Under the pieces are notes generated by a model, which was not told the DNA's origin, did no database searches, and was given only the letters and a program-made list of their open reading frames with translations. This document shows, piece after piece, positions 42,262-51,178 of a DNA stretch of 64,000 nt; the first letter of the stretch is position 1, and each line of letters begins with the position of its first letter. Source of the DNA: an uncultured Akkermansia sp. (GTDB lineage: Bacteria; Verrucomicrobiota; Verrucomicrobiia; Verrucomicrobiales; Akkermansiaceae). Location of the stretch: assembly GCA_944390825.1 (NCBI GenBank), contig CALXRG010000010.1, positions 29,595-93,594 of the forward strand, in the 5' to 3' direction. The position numbers and the translations under genes were made by a program.

Positions 42262-43701
42262 ATGAACCAAACAGACGTACAGATCGGGCTCTGGCCGCAA
42301 ATCATGCAGGACATGAAGCGCCAGAAAAAGCTTGGCGAAGTTGCGTTCAAATCTTTCCTTTCTCAGCTCATTTTGAAGAAAGACACAGGCAGCACACTAG
42401 TATTTGAATACCCCTCCGGGATGATGATCGAGTGGGTGGAAAATCACTATCTGGATGCCATGAAAGAATCGGCGGCACGCGTGCTCTGCGCCGCCCGGCA
42501 GATCGAGTTTGAGGAACAGGGAAGCAGCACAGCCGACCCCCGCAAGCAGCACAGCGAAACAGCAACCAAAGCAGCAGCAGGCAAAACAGCACGCCAAGCC
42601 ACCCTCCCCTCCCCCGCCCCGGCCAAACCCCGACGCAAAGCCAGGAAAAAAGCCTACATCAACAGCGGGCTCAACGAGAGCCTGAACTTCGACAACTTCG
42701 TCGCCGGCGCCAGCAACTCCTTTGCCGTGGGAGTAGCGAAAGCCATCGCCCAAGGCACCCAGGTACGTTTCAACCCCTTCTACATCCATGGCGCCTCAGG
42801 TCTGGGCAAAACCCACCTGCTGCACGCCATCGGCAATGCCCTGAGAGAAACCAACGAAGACCTCTGCGTCCTCTACGTCACCTGTGAAGACTTCGCCAAC
42901 TCCTACATCGACGCTCTGGGCAGCCGCCGGGAAGAAAAAAGCGAAGCCATCCGCGAATTCCGTCGCAAATATCGCCAGGCAGACGTCCTGCTCATCGATG
43001 ACGTTCAGTTCCTGGCCAAGCGCCAAAAAACCCAGGAAGAATTCTTCTACACCTACGATGCCCTCGCCGCCGCCGGCAAACAGATTGTCATGACCGCAGA
43101 CCGCCCGGCCCACGAGATCAAAGACCTCGACAAACGCCTGGCCACCCGCTTCGAGCAAGGGCTTTCTGCCATGATCGACGCCCCCTCCTACGAAACCAGG
43201 CTCGACATCCTGCGCTGCATGCGCAGCAAGTGGAATGCCAAAGTCGTCGGCGATGACGTACTGGAATTTCTGGCACGCAGCATGACACGATCCGTCAGCA
43301 GCCTGGAAGGCGCCCTCACCCGCGTCGCCAGCGTCGCAAGCTTCTCCCACCGCGCATTAAGCGTTGCCGAAGCCCGCTACCAGCTGAGGGATCTCCTGCG
43401 CGACGACCGCGGCACCCGCGCCACCATAGAAGACATCCAACGGCGGGTCGCAGAAGAATTCAACATCCGCGTCTCCGACATGAACGGACGGCGGCGCACC
43501 GCCAACATCGCGCATCCGCGCCAGATCGCCATGTTCCTCGTCCGACGTCACACCAAAAAATCCCTGCAGGACATTGGCGCGGCCTTTGGCGGCCGGGACC
43601 ACGGCACCGTCATCCACGCCACGCGCACCATCGAAGAGAAAATCGAACAAGACAGCGAACTGCGCGCTCGCATCGAAAAACTCTCCGCCCTCTTCGTCTG
43701 A
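42262..43701 (+). CDS. dnaA: Chromosomal replication initiator DnaA
   Basis: A 479-aa initiator ATPase. Domain I (about 1-85) begins WPQIMQDMKRQKKLGEVAFKSFL; domain II (about 86-135) is Ala/Lys/Pro-rich and flexible; domain III holds FNPFYIHGASGLGKTHLLHAIGN (Walker A 177-184), VLLIDDVQFL (Walker B) and the arginine-finger region LATRFEQGLSAMIDAP; domain IV has the DNA-binding signature GAAFGGRDHGTVIHATRTIE. An AAGGA ribosome site precedes the ATG by about 8 nt. Neighbours are thiL and pgk, not dnaN or rpmH, and no cluster of DnaA boxes is present, so the origin is probably elsewhere. Confidence 0.97.
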   Translation: MNQTDVQIGLWPQIMQDMKRQKKLGEVAFKSFLSQLILKKDTGSTLVFEYPSGMMIEWVENHYLDAMKESAARVLCAARQIEFEEQGSSTADPRKQHSETATKAAAGKTARQATLPSPAPAKPRRKARKKAYINSGLNESLNFDNFVAGASNSFAVGVAKAIAQGTQVRFNPFYIHGASGLGKTHLLHAIGNALRETNEDLCVLYVTCEDFANSYIDALGSRREEKSEAIREFRRKYRQADVLLIDDVQFLAKRQKTQEEFFYTYDALAAAGKQIVMTADRPAHEIKDLDKRLATRFEQGLSAMIDAPSYETRLDILRCMRSKWNAKVVGDDVLEFLARSMTRSVSSLEGALTRVASVASFSHRALSVAEARYQLRDLLRDDRGTRATIEDIQRRVAEEFNIRVSDMNGRRRTANIAHPRQIAMFLVRRHTKKSLQDIGAAFGGRDHGTVIHATRTIEEKIEQDSELRARIEKLSALFV

Positions 43702-43987
43702 TTCCTCCCCTGCAACGAACCTCCTCCCAAGGTGCCTCCTCCAAGAAGCCACCCCAAAGCCAAGCCCGACAAAGAGAGAGCAGCAAAGCCGAGCGCCGAT
43801 CCCCCTAAAAACGCCCCCTGGGAGCAAGCCTCCAGCCACCGGGACCCCGCCCTCCAAACCATGGAGCGCGGGGTCTCTGCCGGAAAATCCCACCGTTATC
43901 CCCGCACTGCGCACAACCAGGGAGCCCCTCAGCGTCCTGTGGCAACCCACCACGCAACACTCGCACAACCGAACCACAAAATTTGAC
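43702..43987. other. dnaA-pgk spacer
   Basis: No gene recognised. A stem GACCCCGC (43843-43850) with GCGGGGTC (43868-43875) without a T run may end dnaA transcription. The pgk promoter and leader follow at 43988. Confidence 0.45.
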
Positions 43988-44016
43988 TTGAACTCACGCC
44001 GCTACCGCGCTACAAT
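43988..44016 (+). promoter_or_regulatory. pgk promoter
   Basis: TTGAAC (43988-43993), 17 nt, TACAAT (44011-44016). A leader of about 55 nt follows, holding the hairpins CCCCAGCTGGGG and GGTGGC-gggtt-GCCACC. Confidence 0.7.
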
Positions 44017-44077
44017 AGCCCCAGCTGGGGTGGCGGGTTGCCACCGACCGACAAAACCTTTAACATCACATACTCAT

Positions 44078-45277
44078 ATGGCTAAACTGACAGTTCGCGA
44101 CCTCGACGTCGCCGGTAAGGAAGTCCTCATGCGCGTGGACTTCAACGTCCCCATGAAAGATGGCGTCATCACCAACGACGCCCGTATCGTGGCAGCCCTG
44201 CCCACCATCAAGTACCTGCTTGACAACGGAGCCCGCCTCGTCCTCTGCTCTCACCTGGGCCGTCCTGAAGGCACAGGCTACCAGGCTGAGTTCTCCCTGA
44301 AAGCCGCTGCCGAGTGCCTCGCCGGCCATCTGGGCAAACCCGTCGCCTTCGTTCCGGAAACCATCGGCGAAGCCGCTAAAGCAGCCCGGGCCGCTCTGAA
44401 AGACGGCGACGTCCTCCTGCTCGACAACGTCCGCTTCGACAAGAAAGAAAAGAAAAACGACCCGGAATTTGCCAAAGCCCTGCTCGGCGACGCCAAGCTT
44501 TACGTCAACGACGCCTTTGGTTCCGCCCACCGCGCCCATGCCTCCACCGAAGGCGTAACCCACTTCGCCGAAAAATCCGCCATGGGCTTCCTCATCGAGC
44601 ACGAACTTGAGTACCTCGAAGGCAAACTCGAGAACCCGGAGCAACCCTTTGTCGTCATCATGGGCGGCGCCAAAGTCTCCGACAAGATTCAAGTGCTCTC
44701 CCACCTCATGGAAAAGAGCCAGACCTTCCTCATCGGTGGCGCCATGGCCAACACCTTCCTCGCCGCTGAAGGCTACGACGTAGGCTCCTCCAAGATCGAG
44801 GGCGACAAACTCGACCTTGCCCGCGAAATCCTCGACATGGCCAAGGCCAAGGGCGTCAACTTCGTCCTGCCCGCAGACACCACCTACTCCTTCAAGTTTG
44901 AAGACGGTGCCGAAACCTTCAACACCGCCCCCTGGGCAGAAGGCGGCTCCATCCCCGAAGGCGGCATGGGCATCGACATCGGCCCGAAAGCCATTGAGCA
45001 ATTCTGCGCCATCATCAAGAACGCCAAGACCGTCGTCTGGAACGGCCCGATGGGAGTCTTTGAGCTCGACTCCTTCGCCAAAGGCACCAAAGCAGTAGCC
45101 GAGTGCCTCGCCGAGGCTGACTGCTGCTCCATCGTCGGTGGCGGCGACTCCGTCACGGCCGCCAAGAAGTTCAACGTAGCGGACAAACTCTCCTTCTGCT
45201 CCACGGGCGGCGGCGCCTCCCTTGAGCTCATGGAAGGCAAAGTCCTCCCTGGCATCGGAGCTTTGACCGACAAGTAA
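44078..45277 (+). CDS. pgk: Phosphoglycerate kinase
   Basis: A 399-aa glycolytic kinase, making ATP from 1,3-bisphosphoglycerate. N-domain blocks: VLMRVDFNVPMKDG, LCSHLGRPEG (substrate basic patch) and LLLDNVRFDKKEKKND, YVNDAFGSAHRAHAS. C-domain blocks: VIMGGAKVSDKI, FLIGGAMANTFLAA, VVWNGPMGVFE and SIVGGGDSVTAAKKF (nucleotide site). Length and all motifs are standard. The ATG at 44078 was chosen; a long upstream open frame crosses the promoter and is not coding. A strong terminator follows. Confidence 0.97.
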   Translation: MAKLTVRDLDVAGKEVLMRVDFNVPMKDGVITNDARIVAALPTIKYLLDNGARLVLCSHLGRPEGTGYQAEFSLKAAAECLAGHLGKPVAFVPETIGEAAKAARAALKDGDVLLLDNVRFDKKEKKNDPEFAKALLGDAKLYVNDAFGSAHRAHASTEGVTHFAEKSAMGFLIEHELEYLEGKLENPEQPFVVIMGGAKVSDKIQVLSHLMEKSQTFLIGGAMANTFLAAEGYDVGSSKIEGDKLDLAREILDMAKAKGVNFVLPADTTYSFKFEDGAETFNTAPWAEGGSIPEGGMGIDIGPKAIEQFCAIIKNAKTVVWNGPMGVFELDSFAKGTKAVAECLAEADCCSIVGGGDSVTAAKKFNVADKLSFCSTGGGASLELMEGKVLPGIGALTDK

Positions 45278-45301
45278 GCCATCACCTCACCCCCTCACCT
45301 C

Positions 45302-45337
45302 GCAGGCTTTGCTTTCCGGCAAAGCCTGCTTTCTTTT
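45302..45337 (+). terminator. pgk terminator
   Basis: A perfect 11-bp stem (45302-45312 with 45319-45329) is followed by TTTCTTTT. Confidence 0.9.
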
Positions 45338-45377
45338 ACCCGCACAAAAAAAAAAAGCAAAAACCGAACAGGAGAAC

Positions 45378-45406
45378 TTGACGTGGAGTGTTTCAAGTGT
45401 TACCAT
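45378..45406 (+). promoter_or_regulatory. Promoter of the 45428 gene
   Basis: TTGACG (45378-45383), 17 nt, TACCAT (45401-45406); leader of about 15 nt. Confidence 0.5.
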
Positions 45407-45427
45407 ACTGAAAGAATACAGCCAACC

Positions 45428-45898
45428 ATGAAAAACGTCTTCAAAACCAGCTTCATCTACTTCCCCGCCTTTCTTGCCGCCATCACAGGACTTCTCCAGT
45501 GGGCCGTTCTGCAAGATCTCCCGGAAAGCCCGGTATACCTGATGGCGTGTGCCATCCCGTTTGCCCTACTGGTAGCCCTGCTCCAAGTATTTCCCTGGGT
45601 ACTCATAGCCAACATCTTCCAGAAGAAAACCCGCATCGTGCGCAACAGACTGGTACTGCTCCCCCTTTTCATCGTCAATGCCATCTTCCCGACACTGACC
45701 CTCGACATCGTCCTCAAATACCTGGCCCCCTACTACGCCGCCTACGCCCGCTTCGTCTACGGCCCGGAATGGACCCCCATGGGGATGACATCTGACCGTG
45801 CCCACACAATTTGGCTTATCTGCCTCTTCATCACCCTGACCATGGTAGCCATCGCCTACCGCGTTCAGAAAAAAGTCCTTCCTCCGGACGAAGCCTGA
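45428..45898 (+). CDS. Small membrane protein of unknown function
   Basis: A 156-aa protein with four predicted membrane helices: about 8-28 (FIYFPAFLAAITGLLQWAVL), 34-58, 68-88 and 127-147. The loop between helices 3 and 4 (YLAPYYAAYARFVYGPEW) is aromatic, and the C-terminus (RVQKKVLPPDEA) is soluble. No family was recognised. It stands alone with its own promoter and terminator. Function unknown. Confidence 0.65.
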   Translation: MKNVFKTSFIYFPAFLAAITGLLQWAVLQDLPESPVYLMACAIPFALLVALLQVFPWVLIANIFQKKTRIVRNRLVLLPLFIVNAIFPTLTLDIVLKYLAPYYAAYARFVYGPEWTPMGMTSDRAHTIWLICLFITLTMVAIAYRVQKKVLPPDEA

Positions 45899-46039
45899 CC
45901 CGAAGGTAACCCATTCGCACGCTACACCTCGGGAGTCACCGTTCCACCTCCAGGGCATCATCAACCGCCACGCCTCAAGGACGCCTCTAGGATATACCTC
46001 CGTCACTGGGCACCTTTCCTGCGCCATTCTTCCCGTCTC

Positions 46040-46076
46040 CGCCGCAATCCCCGTTTAGGGGCTTGCGGCGTCTTTT
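46040..46076 (+). terminator. Terminator of the 45428 gene
   Basis: A stem CGCCGCAA-t-CCCC (46040-46052) with GGGG-c-TTGCGGCG (46058-46070) is followed by TCTTTT. Confidence 0.85.
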
Positions 46077-46531
46077 ATCTCACCACCCGTGCAACCACGC
46101 ACGCACCTTCACGGCCACAACAAACATGCCGTAGGGTGTGGACACGGTTCAGGTGTGACTTCAGGGCGCGAGAGACAGGGGACTGGCTTTTAGCCAACGG
46201 GAAGCGCCCAGATTGTTGTATTCGCCGTGTAATTCACAGCTCACATCAGAAGGTATGGCCACCTGAGCTCCAGTCCGTCTGCGGCAACAATGCTCAGCGC
46301 CAAAGCGCGCTCGCAGAAGACAGCGCAGCTGCACAAGTGCGCCATCGCCCGTGAAGGAAAAAAACATCACGGCACGAGAAGACAGACGTCCCCCTGCGTG
46401 CATCAGCTGATCACTACGAGGACAACACGGAGCATGCCGCAACGCACCCGCCCGCGATTCACCAGTGCTTACCAAAGGGAGACAGGCAGCAATGCACCGC
46501 GGACGTGCCATCTGAGCCAGAGAGCAAAACA
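46077..46531. other. Intergenic gap without recognisable content
   Basis: A convergent gap of about 455 nt between two terminators. No tRNA-like fold, known RNA, or credible gene was seen on either strand. Confidence 0.5.
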
Positions 46532-46559
46532 CCTCTTCCCCCAGAAAGAGGGGAAGAGG
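46532..46559 (-). terminator. Terminator of the phosphohexomutase gene
   Basis: A perfect 10-bp stem (46532-46541 with 46550-46559) is followed on the minus strand by tgttttgctc; it lies 25 nt after the stop. Confidence 0.8.
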
Positions 46560-46584
46560 TACCGAATCTACCGGTATGAGGGAA

Positions 46585-48525
46585 TTACTTGGAGCGCTCT
46601 GAAGCGTCGGCTTCGAGAGCCTTCCAGAGGGAGTTGATGCTGGCCTCCACGACCGGACGAGCATCCGAGGGGTCCGTGCCGGCCTCGCCATGGGCAAAGA
46701 GGTAATACTTGATCTTGGGCTCAGTGCCGGAGGGGCGCACTGCGAAGCTGCGGCCGTCTGCCAGATCGAAGAAGAGCATTTTCTCGGCTGGGATGGGGTC
46801 TCCTTCTGCATCCAGCAGGTCGCCGTTGGCGAAGTTGCGCACGGAGACAACCGCCGAGCCGTCCATAGCAGTGGGAGGGTTGTCAATGTAGCTCTGAGTG
46901 AGGGCTGCAATCTTTGCAGCGCCATCTGCGCCCTCCATGACGAGGCTCTTGCCGAGTTCTTTGTAGTAGCCGAATTGCTTGTAGATGTTGTTGAGGCACT
47001 CCAGAAGGCCAATGCCCTGCGAGGCAAGGTAGGCATTCATCTCCGCCAGGCAAAGAGCAGCTACGTTGGCGTCCTTATCGCGCACGAAATCCTGGGCAAG
47101 GTAGCCGTAGCTTTCCTCTCCGCCGAAGACGAAGTACTTGCTGTTCCGGAGACGAAGGGCGCGGGTCTCAGCCTCGCTCATGGCGCGGTAGTTCGTGCGC
47201 AGCTCGGCGGGGATGGCGTTCTCGTACTTGCCGAGTTTGGCAGCAATGTACTTGAAGCCGGTGAGGACGTTGACGACATCGATGCCGAAGGATTTGGCAA
47301 TGGCATCCTGCAGAGGAGAGGTGACGAATGTCTTGACCATGACGGCGTGCGCCAGGTTCTCCTGATTAAGGATGCCAAGCTCCACAAGGCTCATGCAACG
47401 GTACCATGCGAGCAGGCACCCGGTCTGGTTGCCGGTGAGCAGTTCCATCTGGCCGGTGGCGGGGTTGCGTACGGCGATGCCCATGCGGTCGCAGTCAGGA
47501 TCAGTAGCGATGACCAGATCGGCCTGTTCTTCGTTGGCTTGGGCGATGGCCATGTCCAGAGCGGGAGCATTCTCAGGATTGGGGCTGGCAACGGTGGGGA
47601 AGCGGCCATCCTGCACGTCCTGCGCAGCGACGGTGCTGACGTTGCAGCCGATACTCTTGAGCAGGGGGACGATGCAACGCTTGCCGGTGCCGTGAAGGTT
47701 GGTGTAGACGACTTTGGCGGAGGCTTTCTCGAAGACTTCGGGGCGCAGGACGACGCCTTTGAGACGGGAGATGTAGACGGCGTCGAAGGAGGAGTCCAGC
47801 ACGCGAAGAGAGCCCTGCTGATCGGCGGGAAGCGGTTCGTAGGTGTCTGTCTTGAGGGCATTGACCTCGGCGATGACGGCTTTGTCATGCGGGGAAATGA
47901 GCTGCGCGCCGTCGTTGAAGTAGGCCTTGAAGCCGTTGTCGTGTGAGGGGTTGTGCGAAGCGGTGAGCATGACACCTGTGTCGGCGTTGAGCTCACGGAT
48001 GGTGAAGGAGACTTCGGGAACTGAGCAGGGACCGTCGAAGAGGGCACAGTCGCAGCCGAGGTCGGTGGCGATGCGGGCACAGTACTCAGCGAAGTCGCGG
48101 GAGAAGTGCCGGGTGTCATGCCCGATGACAATCATGGGCTTGCGGCCGCTGCCTTCAGCCTCGACGAAGCGGCGCACGTAGGCGATGAGACCGCGCATGG
48201 CGCGACCTACGTTGAAATAGTTCATGCTGGCGGTACCGACGCAAGGAAACTCGGGGCGGCCATTGATGCCGCCTTTACCTTGTTCAGAAGGCATAACGAC
48301 CATGCCGATGGTGCGACCGCGGAGTCCGCCAGTGCCAAAGGCGAGGGTTTTGTAGAAGCGGTTATTGAGCTCGGCCCATTCGCCGCGTTCGACGAGTTCG
48401 GCAATGGTGGCGGGGGCGACGGGATCCTGAGTGCCACTGAGCAGCAGGCGGATATTTTCCAGAGAGGAGGAGAGAAGCTTGCCTTCTGCCACGGCTTGCT
48501 CAAGCGTGGAAATGAGTGTATTCAT
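46585..48525 (-). CDS. Phosphoglucomutase/phosphomannomutase family enzyme
   Basis: A 646-aa alpha-D-phosphohexomutase that shifts phosphate between C1 and C6 of hexose phosphates. Four-domain landmarks: FGTGGLRGRTIGM (about 63-75), VMLTASHNPSHDNGFKAYF with the phosphoserine Ser190, ATDPDCDRMGIA (Mg loop), FGGEESYGYL (sugar loop) and AVRPSGTEPKIKYYLF (phosphate loop). It is longer than most members (450-580 aa), closest in plan to the PgcA/PGM2-type group. Glucose- or mannose-phosphate preference is not decidable. A consensus promoter TTGTCA-16-TATAAT ends 9 nt before the ATG. Confidence 0.93.
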   Translation of the reverse strand: MNTLISTLEQAVAEGKLLSSSLENIRLLLSGTQDPVAPATIAELVERGEWAELNNRFYKTLAFGTGGLRGRTIGMVVMPSEQGKGGINGRPEFPCVGTASMNYFNVGRAMRGLIAYVRRFVEAEGSGRKPMIVIGHDTRHFSRDFAEYCARIATDLGCDCALFDGPCSVPEVSFTIRELNADTGVMLTASHNPSHDNGFKAYFNDGAQLISPHDKAVIAEVNALKTDTYEPLPADQQGSLRVLDSSFDAVYISRLKGVVLRPEVFEKASAKVVYTNLHGTGKRCIVPLLKSIGCNVSTVAAQDVQDGRFPTVASPNPENAPALDMAIAQANEEQADLVIATDPDCDRMGIAVRNPATGQMELLTGNQTGCLLAWYRCMSLVELGILNQENLAHAVMVKTFVTSPLQDAIAKSFGIDVVNVLTGFKYIAAKLGKYENAIPAELRTNYRAMSEAETRALRLRNSKYFVFGGEESYGYLAQDFVRDKDANVAALCLAEMNAYLASQGIGLLECLNNIYKQFGYYKELGKSLVMEGADGAAKIAALTQSYIDNPPTAMDGSAVVSVRNFANGDLLDAEGDPIPAEKMLFFDLADGRSFAVRPSGTEPKIKYYLFAHGEAGTDPSDARPVVEASINSLWKALEADASERSK

Positions 48526-48534
48526 ACGCCCTGC

Positions 48535-48562
48535 ATTATAGCAGAACCGCCCGGCTTGACAA
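48535..48562 (-). promoter_or_regulatory. Phosphohexomutase promoter, leaderless type
   Basis: Minus strand TTGTCA (48562-48557), 16 nt, TATAAT (48540-48535) with TGC upstream; 9 nt to the ATG at 48525. Confidence 0.75.
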
Positions 48563-48629
48563 GAAGAATGTGCGGTAGCGCAGGTCCTGTTTCTCCTGGC
48601 GGCAAGTGCGGGTTCGGAGCAGCTTGGTC

Positions 48630-49007
48630 TCAGCAGCAGCGCTCACCGAGGTACCAGCCAGCAGCAAAACAAAGTAGCCCGACAAGTACAGAAACGGCAA
48701 TGTAGCTGCCGCCGCAGAGCCACGCGCCGCTGCGCAACATGCTCATGCTCTCTTGAGAGAAGGTTGAAAATGTGGTGAACCCGCCACAGAGACCGGCAGT
48801 CAGGGCAAGGCGCAGATCGTGGTGCGCCCACCCCCGCACGAAATAGCCATTGAGCAGGCCCAGCAGGAAGCAGCCGCTGAGGTTGATCAGCAGCGTGTGC
48901 CACGGGAAGGAGGAAGTCCCACTGAATTTGCCGATGATCAGGCCGCCACCGTAGCGCAGAATGCCGCCGAAAAAACTGCCGGCACCTACCAGGAGTAGTG
49001 TTTTCAT
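48630..49007 (-). CDS. crcB: Fluoride-specific ion channel
   Basis: A 125-aa Fluc channel subunit that lets fluoride leave the cell; it works as a dual-topology dimer. Four membrane helices are visible. GAGSFFGGILRYGGGL opens the protein, the conserved Asn is in HTLLINLSGCFLLGLLNG, and the signature GFTTFSTFSQES contains the Phe-box and the central Na+ site Thr/Ser. A single gene implies a homodimer. It is preceded by a TTGACT-16-TACACT promoter and an 85-nt leader. Confidence 0.93.
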   Translation of the reverse strand: MKTLLLVGAGSFFGGILRYGGGLIIGKFSGTSSFPWHTLLINLSGCFLLGLLNGYFVRGWAHHDLRLALTAGLCGGFTTFSTFSQESMSMLRSGAWLCGGSYIAVSVLVGLLCFAAGWYLGERCC

Positions 49008-49098
49008 CTGTTGAGTCGGGTTGATGCTGCCGGGATACGCCCGGACTCGGCCCCCCCGGACAGCAGGGAGTGTCCCTCCACCCGGTCAAAGCGGGGTT

Positions 49099-49126
49099 AG
49101 TGTACACCCCCGCACAGCAAAGTCAA
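49099..49126 (-). promoter_or_regulatory. crcB promoter
   Basis: Minus strand TTGACT (49126-49121), 16 nt, TACACT (49104-49099). The leader of about 85 nt is GC-rich and can pair with itself but does not fit the fluoride riboswitch consensus. Confidence 0.65.
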
Positions 49127-49316
49127 GTGATACTTGCTTTTTTATATATTCCGACCGAAGCAGCAATCCTCCCCAAAAAGGCGGTCTGCCCAGGGAAGTG
49201 CAATCACCCGGTAGAACCCGCTGCCCCCCCTGGCAAGGCACCACTATGCTGCTCATGATGGACGGGGGAATACGCCTACCGGGTGCAGCCCCACACCGCA
49301 GGGAACACGGCTCCAC

Positions 49317-50168
49317 TCACCAGCCCAGTTTCATGCGCAGGCGGGCTGCGTAATCACCGGCAGGAAGGCTAAGCAGCTTGAGAGGTTGGGAAGCTTTGCG
49401 GATACGCAGCCGTTCATTGAGACCGATCTTGTGGGTGGTGCTGCCATCCAGCGAGTAGATCAGGGATTCTCCGGAGCGGCCTCGTCGCTCACGGGGACGA
49501 ATTATCAGCTCTGCGGTGTCCGGCAGGACAACTGATCGGTTGGTCAGGCTGTGCGGGCAGATCGGGGTAAGGCACATCACCGAAGCAGAAGGCCACACCA
49601 GCGGGCCTCCGGCCGACAACGAGTAAGCCGTGGAGCCCGTGGGCGTAGCTACGAGCACGCCATCGGCGTGATAGCGGTTAAGCAGATGTCCGTTCACTTC
49701 GACGTCGACGTCAACCATTTTACCGGTCTGAGCACGCATGAGGGCGATTTCATTAAGCGCGAGGTGTGTGTGCGCGCCAGTCTCATCAGTTTCGCTGCGG
49801 CTGACCTCGAGCATGGTTCTCTCCTCAACGGCAAAAGTACCATCTGCCAAAGCCTGCACCAGCAGGGCGATCTCCTCGCGGCCGCAGGCACTCAAAAAAC
49901 CGAGGTGCCCGAGGTTGACACCGCCGAGGATAGTCCCGCTGCGGGCGGCATCCGCCGCGACCGAAAGCATCGTGCCGTCCCCGCCAAGGCAAAGCACGAC
50001 CTCAGGCAGGCCAAACAACGTGTCTTTCTCCGTGAGGCCCCCTACTTCCAGAGTCATGAGTCCGACGCGGGCGCACTCTGAAATCAGGCGCTGCATGGCC
50101 TGCATGCAGGTGGCTGAGCGATACGGAGCAAAAATACCAATGGAGGCAGGTGAATTCAAGGCAGACAT
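49317..50168 (-). CDS. nadK: NAD kinase
   Basis: A 283-aa enzyme phosphorylating NAD to NADP. VVLCLGGDGTMLSVA carries the GGDGT motif (62-66), followed by GVNLGHLGFLSA, the NE/D-type LALNEIALMRA, and YHADGVLVATPTGSTAYSLSAGGPLVWP, the second conserved block. The ATG at 50168 (MSALNSPASIGIF) was chosen; one four codons upstream is also possible. It lies 18 nt after argB on the same strand, so the two are probably co-transcribed. Confidence 0.95.
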   Translation of the reverse strand: MSALNSPASIGIFAPYRSATCMQAMQRLISECARVGLMTLEVGGLTEKDTLFGLPEVVLCLGGDGTMLSVAADAARSGTILGGVNLGHLGFLSACGREEIALLVQALADGTFAVEERTMLEVSRSETDETGAHTHLALNEIALMRAQTGKMVDVDVEVNGHLLNRYHADGVLVATPTGSTAYSLSAGGPLVWPSASVMCLTPICPHSLTNRSVVLPDTAELIIRPRERRGRSGESLIYSLDGSTTHKIGLNERLRIRKASQPLKLLSLPAGDYAARLRMKLGW

Positions 50169-50186
50169 GGTGCAAAACATCAGAAT

Positions 50187-51098
50187 TTAGCGGCGCTGCT
50201 CACGCACAATCTCCGTACCGATGCCGTCGGAGGTGAAAATTTCCAACAGCAGCGTATGCGGCAAACGGCCATCGATGAAGTGCACCTTGCGTACACCGGC
50301 GTTGAGAGCATCCACGGCGCTCTTGACTTTCGGGATCATACCACCGGAAATGACCCCCTCCTCAATGAGCTGGAAGGCTTCGCTGCGATTGATGCTTTGA
50401 ATAATCGTAGAAGGATCGGAGGGGTCACGCATCAGACCGGGGACATCCGATATGTATATGAGCTTCACCGGCTTAAGCTCGCGGGCAAGGGCTGCCGCAG
50501 CGAGGTCAGCATTGACGTTAAGTGCCTTACTGGTACCCAGTTCACGAGCCAGAGGGGAAATAATCGGCGTCAGCTGCAACGAAAGGGCCTCCTCAATCCG
50601 GGGCAGCAGGCAACCAATCACCTGCCCCACACGGCCAATATCCACGCGATTGCCTGCGGCATCGCGCTCCACCAGCTTCTCCCCGACAAACACCGAGGTG
50701 CCGGGGATACCGACTGCCTTGCCACCGCTGTCGCGCACCATCTCCACCAGCCCGGGGTTGATGGTGCCGGAGAGCGTAGACTCGACGATATTAATGGCTT
50801 CCTCTGTCGTAACACGCAGGCCATTGACAAACTTTGCCTCCAGGCCGGCATCCTGCATCGCTTTGGAGATCGCCTTGCCTCCGCCATGCACCACCACAGG
50901 ATTCAGCCCCATGGCCTCCAGCACCACAATATCACGCATCAGGTGCCGTACCAGAGCCGGATCATCCATGGCCGAGCCGCCAAACTTAATCAGTATCGTC
51001 TTATCGCGGTAGGCCTGCATATACGGCAGAGCCTCCACCAGAATATTCGCCTTGAGAATCTCCTTCTCCGGCTGGACAACCTTGCGGGATGTAATCAT
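50187..51098 (-). CDS. argB: Acetylglutamate kinase
   Basis: A 303-aa amino-acid kinase, the second step of arginine synthesis. ILIKFGGSAMDD (Lys and Gly of the phosphate site), VVVHGGGKAISKAM, FVNGLRVTTEEAINIVE, LNVNADLAAAALARELKPVKLIYISDVPGLMRD and VSGGMIPKVKSAVDALNAG are all in place. The N-terminal extension of about 30 residues (VVQPEKEILKANILVEALPYMQAY) is the helix that in arginine-sensitive hexameric enzymes interlaces dimers, so feedback inhibition by arginine is likely. nadK follows. Confidence 0.96.
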   Translation of the reverse strand: MITSRKVVQPEKEILKANILVEALPYMQAYRDKTILIKFGGSAMDDPALVRHLMRDIVVLEAMGLNPVVVHGGGKAISKAMQDAGLEAKFVNGLRVTTEEAINIVESTLSGTINPGLVEMVRDSGGKAVGIPGTSVFVGEKLVERDAAGNRVDIGRVGQVIGCLLPRIEEALSLQLTPIISPLARELGTSKALNVNADLAAAALARELKPVKLIYISDVPGLMRDPSDPSTIIQSINRSEAFQLIEEGVISGGMIPKVKSAVDALNAGVRKVHFIDGRLPHTLLLEIFTSDGIGTEIVREQRR

Positions 51099-51178
51099 AA
51101 TCGTATTGTGTTACAGAGTGAACGTAGTACAGAATGGGATGGTATCACTGAACAGAAAAACAACAGGAAATCAGCCGG

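Noticed and set aside
43574..44077. Longer pgk start
   Set aside because: The extension overlaps dnaA, crosses the pgk promoter and adds a Pro/Thr-rich sequence unlike the family.
45899..46584. RNase P, tmRNA, 6S or SRP RNA in the large gap
   Set aside because: Searched by eye for their conserved cores and found none; only the two terminators are convincing.
46690..47946. 418-codon plus-strand frame opposite the phosphohexomutase
   Set aside because: Antisense shadow of a gene with intact catalytic motifs.
49008..49092. Fluoride riboswitch before crcB
   Set aside because: The expected GGNGATG and CTGATGNC segments were not found.
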